A stretch of 20,238 bases of DNA from Thermoplasmatota archaeon (GTDB lineage Archaea; Thermoplasmatota; Thermoplasmata; UBA10834): positions 1 to 20,238 of the forward strand of contig JAJISI010000011.1 in NCBI GenBank assembly GCA_022848805.1. The letters are read 5' to 3'. Shown here piece by piece: positions 1 through 6,813 of the stretch. A program made the translations under genes and the position numbers. Within the stretch, counting starts at the first letter, position 1; every line of letters starts with the position of its first letter. Under the pieces are notes generated by a model that was given only the letters and a program-made list of their open reading frames with translations, had not been told where the DNA came from and searched no databases.

Positions 1-417
1 GTCCAACGCACTCTCATGCAGATACTGGCGGAGCTCGATGGGTTCAACCCGCTCGGCGATGTCAAGATCATCGGCGCAACGAACAGGCCGGACATACTCG
101 ACGAAGCCCTATTGAGGCCAGGTAGGTTCGACAGGATAATCGAGATACCCATTCCGAGCTACGATGCCAGGGTAGCGATATTCAAGATTCACTCTCGGCG
201 TATGAACCTTGACGAGACGGTCGTCATAGAAGACTTCGTTGGGAAGGCAGATGGCGCCACCGGCGCTGACATCAAGGCCATATGCACAGAAGCGGGCATG
301 TTCGCCATACGCGAGAACAGGGACATCGTGACCATGACCGATCTTGAGAAGGCCATATCCAAAGTGTTGGACGAAGGCGACCAGAGGGTCCTAGAGTCCG
401 GGCCGATGTTCGCTTGA
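1..417 (+). CDS. pan: Proteasome-activating nucleotidase (PAN), C-terminal part, 5' truncated by window
   Basis: The reading frame is open from base 1, so only the last 138 codons are present. PAN is the hexameric AAA+ ATPase that unfolds substrates and feeds them into the archaeal 20S proteasome. Visible are sensor 1 (GATN), the second region of homology with arginine-finger residues (LRPGRFDR), and a lid domain with the sensor-2 region GATGADIKAICTEAGM. Walker A and B lie upstream of the window. PAN and eukaryotic Rpt subunits normally end in HbYX (hydrophobic-Tyr-any), which docks into the 20S alpha ring; this one ends Met-Phe-Ala, so Phe replaces Tyr. The ATG at base 16 is internal. The gene converges on the zinc-ribbon gene with 5 bp between stops. 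A CDC48-like AAA ATPase is less likely because the sequence ends right after one AAA lid. Confidence 0.93.
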   Translation, partial: VQRTLMQILAELDGFNPLGDVKIIGATNRPDILDEALLRPGRFDRIIEIPIPSYDARVAIFKIHSRRMNLDETVVIEDFVGKADGATGADIKAICTEAGMFAIRENRDIVTMTDLEKAISKVLDEGDQRVLESGPMFA

Positions 418-422
418 GATCA

Positions 423-608
423 CTACTCTTCGAGCTCATCGTCCGGCAGATCCTTCTCGATGACGAAGGGGCCGATGTATCCGCACTTCTTGCAGTGGTA
501 CTTGTATCCCGTGATTAGCGCCGCCTCGTAATAGAGGTCAGCTGAGCCGCACTGGGGACATGTCAGGACAGACTTCGGTCTTCTCCGGCTCTTTTTAGAT
601 AGGGACAC
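423..608 (-). CDS. Small archaeal zinc-ribbon protein
   Basis: A 61-residue protein when read from the GTG at 608; the frame is open to another GTG at 632 (69 residues). A basic N-terminus (SKKSRRRPK) is followed by one zinc ribbon: CPQCG (C17, C20) and CKKCG (C39, C42), then an acidic tail ending DDELEE. It resembles the short conserved archaeal zinc-ribbon proteins with a CKKCGYIGxFV core, whose function I do not know; nucleic-acid or protein binding is inferred. It lies 52 nt downstream of truD on the same strand and may be co-transcribed. I prefer 608 because the residues encoded before it (ARPYAWI) do not look conserved, but no strong ribosome site decides between the two. Confidence 0.75.
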   Translation of the reverse strand: MSLSKKSRRRPKSVLTCPQCGSADLYYEAALITGYKYHCKKCGYIGPFVIEKDLPDDELEE

Positions 609-660
609 GATCCAAGCATATGGACGCGCCACTTGACCTAGTTTGCGTTGTCCGCCGGAT

Positions 661-1944
661 TCAGTACTGCGAGATTCCTGCTTTCATGAACTCCCTAAGG
701 ATGCAGGTAGCGTAGCAGCCCTTGTTGAGCGAGAAGGCGAAAAGCGTTCCATCATCGGCGTGGTTGATCTCCAGGTCCCTCACGGGCGCAAGAAGCCCCC
801 GTCTGGAGCCTTTGGAGGACGCCTCTCTGAGACCTACGATTTGGAAATCCCGGGCTTCGATCTTCTCCACTTCCACCACGCCGCGCTCGATTTCACCCAT
901 GACGCCCTCCGCGAAGACTGAGTCTGTGCCGTACAGGATGCCGCCGACGAAGGCTTTCCCCTCCGCAGCGTTCCTCCTCGCTTTGTCGATGTTGTCCGCT
1001 GTAACGTCTATGTGATTGTTATGGTCGGGGACGCCGTTCTTGTCGAGGGGGAGCACGAAATCTCCCTCGATCGGTTCATGTACTGGGAGCCCTCTGCGCA
1101 TCCTCTCGCTCAGAATCCTGTTGAACATGAACGACTGATATGCGTGGACGAACATCATCAGGAGGTTCCTCGGGAGCCGTCTGAGCGCGCCGATGTAGTC
1201 TCCAGGGCGTTCCACCAGGTGCATGACCATCGTCCTCTCGAAAGTGAATCTCACGGGCAGTTCCTTAGTCGCCCTCTCGAAGTCCCTGGTCTCCTGGAGC
1301 GTTCGTCGGGCGTCGTCGCCCTCGGAACCGTTCCCCATCGGGTTGGCCACGTATCTCATGACCGCTCCCTCGATATCACCCCTGACCAGGTCTCTTCCTA
1401 TCTGGTGGGTGATGGGCCTGACCGACCCGAATCTCTGGACTCCGAAGAAATTGGGAAACCCACCTATGCCTTCCATTTTCCCTCTGACAGCGTCGCAGGT
1501 CTTACGGATGTCGATGTCGCCGTCGACATCGGAGACCTTGATCGAGAATCTATTGCCTATGAGGTTTCCAATCGAGATCATCCTGTTCGATCTGTAGGCC
1601 TCAAGTATGCGCACGTCTGGTATCTCGAGCGCTCGGACCGCTTCGATATCCGCTCTGAACGACATAAGCTGCGTCGCGACCGACCGCCCGTCCTTGGTGC
1701 CTGCGAACCCTATACTTCCGCGGCCGATACGCAGGTTGCTCCCCAGCCGCCTGACGAGCCTGTTCGCCTCCCAGTTGCGGTGCCAAACACGCGCGACGAC
1801 GATTTGTCCAGAGGGTGTTTCCGAGGGGTTGAGTGATATCTCATCCACCACGAAATCCTCTGGAGTCACCCGGAGCTTTCCTCCGATGCCGGGGGTTTCC
1901 CGGCTCAGGAATGTCTCCAAGCCGAGGTCTGCTTCCTCAATCAT
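661..1944 (-). CDS. truD: tRNA pseudouridine synthase TruD
   Basis: TruD makes pseudouridine 13 in tRNA-Glu and related tRNAs in bacteria; archaeal and eukaryal Pus7 homologues share the fold. From the ATG at 1944 the protein is 427 residues, normal for archaeal TruD. Motifs seen: GTKDGRSVATQ with catalytic Asp85, NFFGVQRFG, the HAYQSFMFNRIL helix, and a late GILYGTDSVFAEG segment. The frame stays open to 2052, but the extra 36 codons cross a repeated transposon-end-like element and are not TruD-like, whereas residues after 1944 (GLETFLSRETPGIGGKLRV) match the family start. The ATG itself lies at the very edge of that element. It sits 104 bp downstream of rpoL and upstream of the zinc-ribbon gene. 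A possible TATA-like AGTTATTAC lies near 2018-2026. Confidence 0.93.
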   Translation of the reverse strand: MIEEADLGLETFLSRETPGIGGKLRVTPEDFVVDEISLNPSETPSGQIVVARVWHRNWEANRLVRRLGSNLRIGRGSIGFAGTKDGRSVATQLMSFRADIEAVRALEIPDVRILEAYRSNRMISIGNLIGNRFSIKVSDVDGDIDIRKTCDAVRGKMEGIGGFPNFFGVQRFGSVRPITHQIGRDLVRGDIEGAVMRYVANPMGNGSEGDDARRTLQETRDFERATKELPVRFTFERTMVMHLVERPGDYIGALRRLPRNLLMMFVHAYQSFMFNRILSERMRRGLPVHEPIEGDFVLPLDKNGVPDHNNHIDVTADNIDKARRNAAEGKAFVGGILYGTDSVFAEGVMGEIERGVVEVEKIEARDFQIVGLREASSKGSRRGLLAPVRDLEINHADDGTLFAFSLNKGCYATCILREFMKAGISQY

Positions 1945-1993
1945 AGAACCGTCTCCAAGGATACCCCGTCCTTCAGGGCGGGGTAGTTGACAC
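1941..1993 (+). mobile_element. Solo IS200/IS605-type right end (TnpB 3' end plus hairpin), copy 1
   Basis: This 53-bp sequence recurs at 6810-6862 in the same orientation with one mismatch (T1973 versus C6842). On the plus strand it can encode a TnpB-like C-terminal end, TVSKDTPSFRAG then stop (TAG, 1984-1986). It forms a strong stem-loop at 1962-1985: TACCCCG pairs with CGGGGTA, plus a U-G wobble and two more G-C pairs round a 4-nt loop. GTAGTTGACAC follows. The hairpin overlapping the tnpB stop codon followed by a GTAGTT(G/C)AC-like tip is what I know from IS200/IS605 and IS1341 right ends, where the same RNA is the 3' scaffold of TnpB omega RNA. No tnpB body or left end is present. On the minus strand its first bases supply the truD ATG. 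Confidence 0.6.
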
Positions 1994-2048
1994 GTCAGTA
2001 GAATCCAGCGGATAGGAGTAATAACTTTCGGGGTTTGAGACCCCAGCA

Positions 2049-2324
2049 TCAACCAAGCTGCTTCTCTATCAGCTGTCTAGCCTCGAGGTACTGGTTCGCG
2101 AGCGACTTCGCGGCCTTCTTGAGGGCCACCTGCGGCTTTCCGTCCTTGACGACGACGGTCAGGACAGCCTTGTCGAGTTGCGGATGTCCTGTCGAGTATC
2201 TCGCATCCTCGACGTTCTTATTCTGCATCAGCTCGTGTATCAGGGGGTACACCAACGTCTCGTCGGCATCCTCAACCTCTATCTTCATGAGGTTCTTCTT
2301 CTTCTCGATGAGCTTGAGTTCCAT
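2049..2324 (-). CDS. rpoL: DNA-directed RNA polymerase subunit L (RpoL, Rpb11-like)
   Basis: A 91-residue protein matching archaeal RpoL in length and motifs. RpoL pairs with RpoD (Rpb3-like) to form the alpha-like platform for polymerase assembly. The typical core is visible: LVYPLIHELMQNKNVEDARYSTGHPQLDKAVLTV (roughly residues 24-57), then an amphipathic C-terminal helix. The start ATG is at 2324; a TATA-like TTTATGA at 2357-2363 (minus strand) lies about 36 nt upstream, allowing a short leader, and GAGGGG precedes the start. It is followed on the same strand by truD, with a transposon-end-like repeat in the 104-bp gap, and preceded by the small Cys-rich gene at 2408-2581. Confidence 0.95.
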   Translation of the reverse strand: MELKLIEKKKNLMKIEVEDADETLVYPLIHELMQNKNVEDARYSTGHPQLDKAVLTVVVKDGKPQVALKKAAKSLANQYLEARQLIEKQLG

Positions 2325-2407
2325 GATGCTCGAACCCCTCGTATAGTCAACCGGTTCATAAAGCTTGCTGCGGCATAGGTATGCATGGCCAGCACGCCTG
2401 GCGTCAC

Positions 2408-2581
2408 CTATCGCTTCTTATCTTTTCCCTCAGCGGCCTTCGCGTCTCCGCCACCCTTCTCGCGGGGATACATGGCGCCGCACATGGAGCAGGCATCGAC
2501 TTTGCACAGCTGTGCATCTTCCGTCGCGACGGTCTTGAGCAGACAGTTGTTGTCGCACAGAGGGCACTTCTTCTCCGCCAT
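2408..2581 (-). CDS. Small Cys-rich (zinc-ribbon-like) protein, 57 residues
   Basis: An intact ORF of 57 codons with start ATG at 2581 and stop TAG. The protein begins MAEKKCPLCDNNC and carries C6, C9, C13, C26, C31 and C34 (CPLC...CSMCG), then a charged tail rich in Gly, Lys and Asp. The paired CX2C knuckles suggest one bound zinc. A very strong ribosome site (AGGAGGAGAT) lies 5 nt before the ATG and overlaps the hef stop codon, with 13 bp between the two genes. Translation coupled to hef is therefore likely. Codon third positions are mostly G or C, as in neighbouring genes. I do not recognise the family. A role with Hef in DNA repair is only suggested by position. Confidence 0.8.
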   Translation of the reverse strand: MAEKKCPLCDNNCLLKTVATEDAQLCKVDACSMCGAMYPREKGGGDAKAAEGKDKKR

Positions 2582-2594
2582 ACCGAATCTCCTC

Positions 2595-4913
2595 CTAGTC
2601 GAACCTCTTCTGCATCACCGTATGAATCCCTTCTGCAATAACCCTTCCCACACCCTCGACTTCCGTCAGCTGGTCGGGGGTCGCGTCAGCTATGCCATCG
2701 ACGCTGCCGAATCTGTCTAGAAGCCTCTGCGCGAGCGTGGCAGACACGTTCGGCAGCCCCTGTACTAGGAAGATTGGTCTGTTGGGCCGGTCAAGGGTCG
2801 TCTGGCTCGTCCGTCCGGTTCCTCCGCGCGCTTCCTCCTGACTGCGGAGGATGGAGAGCGTCCCGACAGTCTCGTTCACATTCAGTGTGGACAGGACCGG
2901 CATGCGGAACTCCGAGAGAAGCGTGCCGAGGGCGTCGTATATCGCAGCGTTACCTGCCTGGACGCCCTTTCCTTCTGGAGGACCTTGCACGATCAGTACG
3001 GGATGCTGGTACTTGCGCTTCATATCGTTGAGATGGGAGAACATCGTACCGTCGGAGATCGCGCATATGAACTCCTGTACCGTCCTGATGGTAACTGCCA
3101 CTCGGTCTGATACGACCACATCCGCGGTCTCTATGTTGTCGTCCTCAAGGAGGAATCCGCGCTTCTCAAGCCCTGCGGCCGTCGCCGTACCAGCAATCCG
3201 TCCGGAAACCTTGAGGACACGTCTACTACCACCGTTCTGCGAACCGTATTGGGGTAGCGATTTCTGCCCGGGTCTCTCCGCTGTCTTCCTCGACAGCTCC
3301 CCTCGCTCTGTGAGCCCATGCGGAGCCATCATCTCGGAGAAGTCCTCGCGGCCGAGCGGTTCCCTCGAGCCGGCCTTCTCGGGCAGCCCTCGGTGCGCCC
3401 GTAGCTTCCTCCTAAGCCCGTCGAGCTCTCTGCGCATCTGCATCTCCTTCTTCCGAGAAGACCAGAGGTACGCTTCGTCCTTCGTGCCCTTCGTCACGAG
3501 GACAATCACCCGGCCCGCCTGCCTCCTTCCGGTCCTCCCCCTCCGCTGGATGGTGCGTATCTCCGAAGGCACCGGTTCGTAGAACACTACGAGGTCAGTC
3601 GCCGGGATGTCCAGTCCCTCCTCGGCGATAGATGTCGCGACGAGGGTGTTGTATTTCCCTTCCTGGAACGACTCTAGGACCTCCCTCTGTTCTTTCTGCT
3701 TGAGTCCTATGTCCTCGCCCTTGCTGGCCTGGCCGACGAATCTTACTGGCCTAACTCCCTCGATGGTTTCCAGGCGTTTCGTGATATGGTCGCAAGTGTC
3801 CCGATAATGCGTGAACACTATCGCCCTGGACTCTGGCTTTCCAGCGAACTGCGTCCTCAGTATAGGGATGAGCTTATAGAGCTTCGGATGGTCGTTCACC
3901 ATCTTGTAGAGGTGCTCCCTCGCCTGCTGGAAGCGTACATCCTTCACCAGAGTCCTGGAGGCTTTCGAACGTTTGTTCTCTTCGGCTTGCTTGACCTGCT
4001 TGTCCAGATAGTTCTCGAGGGCACCTCTGCCCTGCGTCTCGGCCAGCTCGATGCCGTGGTTGACTTTCATGGCGAGCGCTTGGACGCTCGCGGTGCTGAA
4101 CAGGTTGTACGACTTCTTGCCTGAGTCCAGCTGCGCCCTGATGGTCGCGCCTACGGCGAGCAGGTCCCGGGTCGTGATGGGCTTCTTCGGGTCCAAGAGT
4201 CCAGCGGCACGCAGCTTGGCGACCTGTTCGTCTAGGATCTTCTTCAGGAGCGATACGATCTCGGACATCCCCTCCTGCATCCCCACGCCGATGAATTCCG
4301 TTTTGACTTGTTGTATGTACTCGACGACGTCGTCGTCGGACTCCGACCGGATCTCGACCCAGGTGATGCCGAGGTTCTCGCAGACCTCAGCTATCTTCGA
4401 GACATCTGACCCAGGGGACGCCGTCATTCCGAGCGCGAGTCCCCCTCGTTCCATGAACGCCTTGCCAATGGTGACGTATGCGTAATCCCCGGCCGCTCGA
4501 TGCGCCTCGTCGAACACGATGAGGTCTATCTCGGATATGTCCACTATGTCGGATCCCAAATCGTTCGCCACGACCTGTGGGGTCGACACTATCAGCCTAC
4601 CGCTGGTCCAGAGACTCTTGCGCTCCTCAGGGGCGACCTCCCCCGTGAAAACCACCGGCTCGTGACCTACCAGATTCTCTCTGAGGAACTTCGCGTGCTG
4701 CTCGACGAGCGGCTTGGTGGGCGCCATGAAAAGCACCCTCCCCCGCTTCGATTTCAGCACCTCCGCTATGACAAACAGTGCTACGATGGTCTTGCCCATG
4801 CCCGTCGGGAGGACCACCAGTGTCGACTCGTCGAGCGCAGCATGAGCGATGTTCGATTGATACTCTCTGAACTCTATGCTGGATGGTGTGATCAGGTCGT
4901 GCTCAAGGAACAC
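2595..4913 (-). CDS. hef: Hef-type SF2 helicase with degenerate ERCC4 nuclease domain
   Basis: 772 residues with the Hef/XPF/FANCM layout. The SF2 helicase has Walker A LPTGMGKT (35-42), DEAH (135-138), the TASP-type motif, and motif VI QRRGRTGR. A linker of about 90 residues precedes an ERCC4-like domain (about 565-680) and a tandem helix-hairpin-helix at about 713-770 (GLPNVSATLAQRLL, VEGVGRVIAEGI). Euryarchaeal Hef unwinds stalled forks and cuts branched DNA with the motif GDX(n)ERKX3D. Here the matching stretch reads SDRVAVTIRTVQEF: ERK is TIR (608-610) and the final Asp is Glu614, so cleavage is probably lost while the fold is kept. Start is GTG at 4913, about 26 nt from a TATA-like CTTATGTAA (4936-4944, plus-strand reading), so leaderless. 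Confidence 0.93.
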   Translation of the reverse strand: MFLEHDLITPSSIEFREYQSNIAHAALDESTLVVLPTGMGKTIVALFVIAEVLKSKRGRVLFMAPTKPLVEQHAKFLRENLVGHEPVVFTGEVAPEERKSLWTSGRLIVSTPQVVANDLGSDIVDISEIDLIVFDEAHRAAGDYAYVTIGKAFMERGGLALGMTASPGSDVSKIAEVCENLGITWVEIRSESDDDVVEYIQQVKTEFIGVGMQEGMSEIVSLLKKILDEQVAKLRAAGLLDPKKPITTRDLLAVGATIRAQLDSGKKSYNLFSTASVQALAMKVNHGIELAETQGRGALENYLDKQVKQAEENKRSKASRTLVKDVRFQQAREHLYKMVNDHPKLYKLIPILRTQFAGKPESRAIVFTHYRDTCDHITKRLETIEGVRPVRFVGQASKGEDIGLKQKEQREVLESFQEGKYNTLVATSIAEEGLDIPATDLVVFYEPVPSEIRTIQRRGRTGRRQAGRVIVLVTKGTKDEAYLWSSRKKEMQMRRELDGLRRKLRAHRGLPEKAGSREPLGREDFSEMMAPHGLTERGELSRKTAERPGQKSLPQYGSQNGGSRRVLKVSGRIAGTATAAGLEKRGFLLEDDNIETADVVVSDRVAVTIRTVQEFICAISDGTMFSHLNDMKRKYQHPVLIVQGPPEGKGVQAGNAAIYDALGTLLSEFRMPVLSTLNVNETVGTLSILRSQEEARGGTGRTSQTTLDRPNRPIFLVQGLPNVSATLAQRLLDRFGSVDGIADATPDQLTEVEGVGRVIAEGIHTVMQKRFD

Positions 4914-4935
4914 GAATCTCTGACAACCGCTCCTG

Positions 4936-4944
4936 CTTATGTAA
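4936..4944 (-). promoter_or_regulatory. TATA-like box for hef
   Basis: Minus-strand TTACATAAG, centred about 27 nt before the hef GTG at 4913. That is the usual archaeal TATA-to-start-site distance, so transcript and coding start would coincide. No ribosome site is seen before the GTG, which fits a leaderless message. Assigned by pattern and spacing only. Confidence 0.45.
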
Positions 4945-4967
4945 CCTTTCCGGAAAGATAGCCGAAT

Positions 4968-5282
4968 CTAGTGGCATCCAGCGCAGGTGCTTCCGCAGCT
5001 TCCGGCTGACTTGACCCTTACGACCACTCCTGGTCCCTGAGGGGTGTCGACGGAGTCTATCGTCGCATCTTTGAGGTTCTCCTCGAGCCCTTTCTCGTAG
5101 ATCAGGGTGATGCCGTCTTCTTTGATCTCAAGGTCGTCGTCCTTCTTCTTGTCAAAAGACATCATGAAGGAAGGACCGGAACAAGAGTATCCGGCGAACA
5201 CGATTCTGATGGGGTCGTTCTTCTTCTCTTCCGCGATAATCGATTTGATGGTTTCGTAGGCCTTCGGCGTTATTGTAACCAT
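4968..5282 (-). CDS. HesB/IscA-like iron-sulfur assembly protein
   Basis: 104 residues with the A-type carrier/HesB fold signature: an N-terminal TPKAYETIKSII helix, then FAGYSCSGPSFMMSFD with Cys34 at the first conserved cysteine, and a Cys-rich C-terminus SCGSTCAGC. A-type proteins hold or pass on Fe-S clusters. Canonical IscA ends with a C-G-C pair; this one ends with C96, C100 and C103 (CX3CX2C), resembling the atypical HesB-like group. The start ATG is at 5282 with AGAGG about 9 nt upstream, and a clear TATA box at 5319-5329. It lies alone between the ubiD and hef genes on the same strand but with its own promoter. Partner and target are unknown; the iscS-iscU pair in this window is the obvious candidate. 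Confidence 0.85.
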   Translation of the reverse strand: MVTITPKAYETIKSIIAEEKKNDPIRIVFAGYSCSGPSFMMSFDKKKDDDLEIKEDGITLIYEKGLEENLKDATIDSVDTPQGPGVVVRVKSAGSCGSTCAGCH

Positions 5283-5318
5283 GGTCTCATGCCTCTAGTG
5301 TTTGTGAGGATGGAACTG

Positions 5319-5329
5319 TATATAATATT
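5319..5329 (-). promoter_or_regulatory. TATA box for the HesB/IscA-like gene
   Basis: The A/T run TATATAATATT (plus strand) is the strongest TATA-like stretch in this part of the window. It lies about 40 nt before the ATG at 5282, preceded on the minus strand by a purine-rich BRE-like GGAAAA. The spacing predicts a leader of about 15 nt, which would contain the AGAGG ribosome site. Confidence 0.6.
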
Positions 5330-5365
5330 TTCCGCCTGACAGTTCGCGATTTGAGAACCATCCGT

Positions 5366-6631
5366 TCAGGAGGGCTGGACGCGGTCGAAACCGACACCGC
5401 CGATCGGCTTAGTGGCGTCGATGCCGACCTTGGCCGTGGTCTCGTCTGCGCTGGGGTCGAGGCTGCTTCCCCTCGCGTTCCTCACCGTCACGAGGTCCTT
5501 GTGCCCCTGGAACCTGGTGGCGACGGCCCACTCGACGTCATGGTCGTCATAGATGTCGATATCGTCGTCAACGACTGTGACGAGCTTCATCGATGTGTGC
5601 GCTCCCAGTGCCGCCATTATGGCGTTCACCGCGTCGCCTTCCCTCTGCTTGGTTATGGAGACCACGCCATGGAGCCAGCAACATCCCCCCTCCGTGAGCC
5701 TAACACCGTGCACCTCAGGTACGGCCACGCCCACCGCCTTCCTGATCACGGGTTCTCTCGGAAGCCCCATCATCAGGTAGTGTTCGTTGGCGCCTGGTAG
5801 TATGATCTGGAATATTGCGTCGTCCCTGTGGTAGATTCGGTCTATCTCGACCACCGGCTGCTTCCTGATAGGGTCCTGGGTCCCGGTAATGTCCACGAAC
5901 GGTCCTTCATCCGTGAGGTCCTCGGTGATCCTCCCCTCCAATACGTATTCCGCGTACGCAGGGACGAGTAGCCCGCTCTCGATCTTCCGTACCGCGACGG
6001 GCTCTCCGAGGCAGAGTTGTCTCAGGGTGTTCGCTATCGCCAGCTCGTCCTTCCCTAGTTCCACCGTCATGGCTGCAGCCAGAAGGATAGACGGACATAG
6101 GCCGACCGCCACCGCGACCTTCAGCTCCTCGCCCTTTGCCGCCGCCCTCTTGTGGAGCGCGTGCAGGTGCCTCGGGACCACGCGTATCGCGAGCCGCTTC
6201 CCCCCGATCACCATCATCCTATGGAACGACATGTTCTTCTTGCCGTCCAGCTCCGTTATGACGACGCCCGCTGTGATGTACCTCCCCCCGTCCCCTTGGT
6301 AGAACTTGGGTATCGCGGACTCTCCAAGGTCGAACTCCGTGAGAACGTTCTCCTCGAACGGCGCATGGTCAATCTCCTGGGGGGCGGTCGGCGAATCCAT
6401 GGCATCGAGCATCCTAGACGACAGCTCCTCCGGTGTCGTCTTGAGTGCCTCCGCAATCCGCTCCCGGCAGGCCCAGAGGTTCCCGATGGCTTTATGCCCG
6501 TCGAGATTCTCGAAGAAGACTGGTTTGTCCTTTGCCTTCAAAAGATGGTTCGTGACTTCCAGGTCGCGAGAGACCCTTCCCTTCACAACAACGGTCTCCT
6601 CGAGACCATCCAGCATGGACCTGATGGACAG
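5366..6631 (-). CDS. UbiD-family decarboxylase, likely anhydromevalonate phosphate decarboxylase
   Basis: UbiD enzymes are prenylated-FMN decarboxylases. The stretches MSFHRMMVIGGKRLAIRVVP, RHLHALHKRAAAKGEEL and PAYAEYVLEGRI...EGPFVDITGT match the archaeal group proposed to decarboxylate trans-anhydromevalonate 5-phosphate in the modified mevalonate pathway for isoprenoid lipids; the conserved Arg and two Glu regions are present. The start is uncertain. The frame is open to a TTG at 6724, but those upstream codons have low GC at third positions and overlap a better ORF in another frame. A CTG at 6631 gives the family-like start SIRSMLDGLEE, with GGTGATC at ideal ribosome-site spacing; the first ATG is at 6616 (416 residues). 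UbiX and the AcnX-type dehydratase are not in this window. Confidence 0.85.
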   Translation of the reverse strand: MSIRSMLDGLEETVVVKGRVSRDLEVTNHLLKAKDKPVFFENLDGHKAIGNLWACRERIAEALKTTPEELSSRMLDAMDSPTAPQEIDHAPFEENVLTEFDLGESAIPKFYQGDGGRYITAGVVITELDGKKNMSFHRMMVIGGKRLAIRVVPRHLHALHKRAAAKGEELKVAVAVGLCPSILLAAAMTVELGKDELAIANTLRQLCLGEPVAVRKIESGLLVPAYAEYVLEGRITEDLTDEGPFVDITGTQDPIRKQPVVEIDRIYHRDDAIFQIILPGANEHYLMMGLPREPVIRKAVGVAVPEVHGVRLTEGGCCWLHGVVSITKQREGDAVNAIMAALGAHTSMKLVTVVDDDIDIYDDHDVEWAVATRFQGHKDLVTVRNARGSSLDPSADETTAKVGIDATKPIGGVGFDRVQPS

Positions 6632-6666
6632 AAGATCACCGGTTCTGGATGCCCGAGAGCGTATAT

Positions 6667-6813
6667 CTATCCTTTCGTGTCCGGGATCGCTTTCATGCGG
6701 ATCTCCTTTGCCACTTCCGGCCAATCGTCAGTCTTCGTCCCGCTCATCGCGAGTCCGTTCGGGAGCGCGTTGGACGGTACGTAGTCGTGGCCGCCCAGCG
6801 TCGTCTGTTTCAT
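6667..6813 (-). CDS. Small ORF of 48 residues upstream of the ubiD-family gene
   Basis: The ORF runs from the ATG at 6813, which is the edge of the repeat at 6810-6862, to a TAG at 6667-6669. The protein starts MKQTTLGGHDYVPSNALPNG and ends IPDTKG; it has no signal peptide, membrane segment or Cys. Most of its codons end in G or C (by my count about three quarters), like the real genes here, while the overlapping ubiD-frame extension does not show this. That favours true coding. I do not recognise it. It may be a small protein translated ahead of the decarboxylase, or the remaining 5' part of a decayed gene. Confidence 0.45.
   Translation of the reverse strand: MKQTTLGGHDYVPSNALPNGLAMSGTKTDDWPEVAKEIRMKAIPDTKG

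Noticed and set aside
1012..1836. Long plus-strand open frame of 274 codons
   Set aside because: It is antisense to truD, whose motifs and catalytic Asp are clear; high GC leaves long open frames opposite real genes.
2030..2044. GGGGT-TTGAG-ACCCC hairpin just after the rpoL stop
   Set aside because: Five-pair stem without a T run on the minus strand; could be chance, so not called a terminator.
1945..2052. N-terminal extension of TruD
   Set aside because: It crosses the repeated 53-bp element and encodes residues unlike TruD; the family start matches the ATG at 1944.
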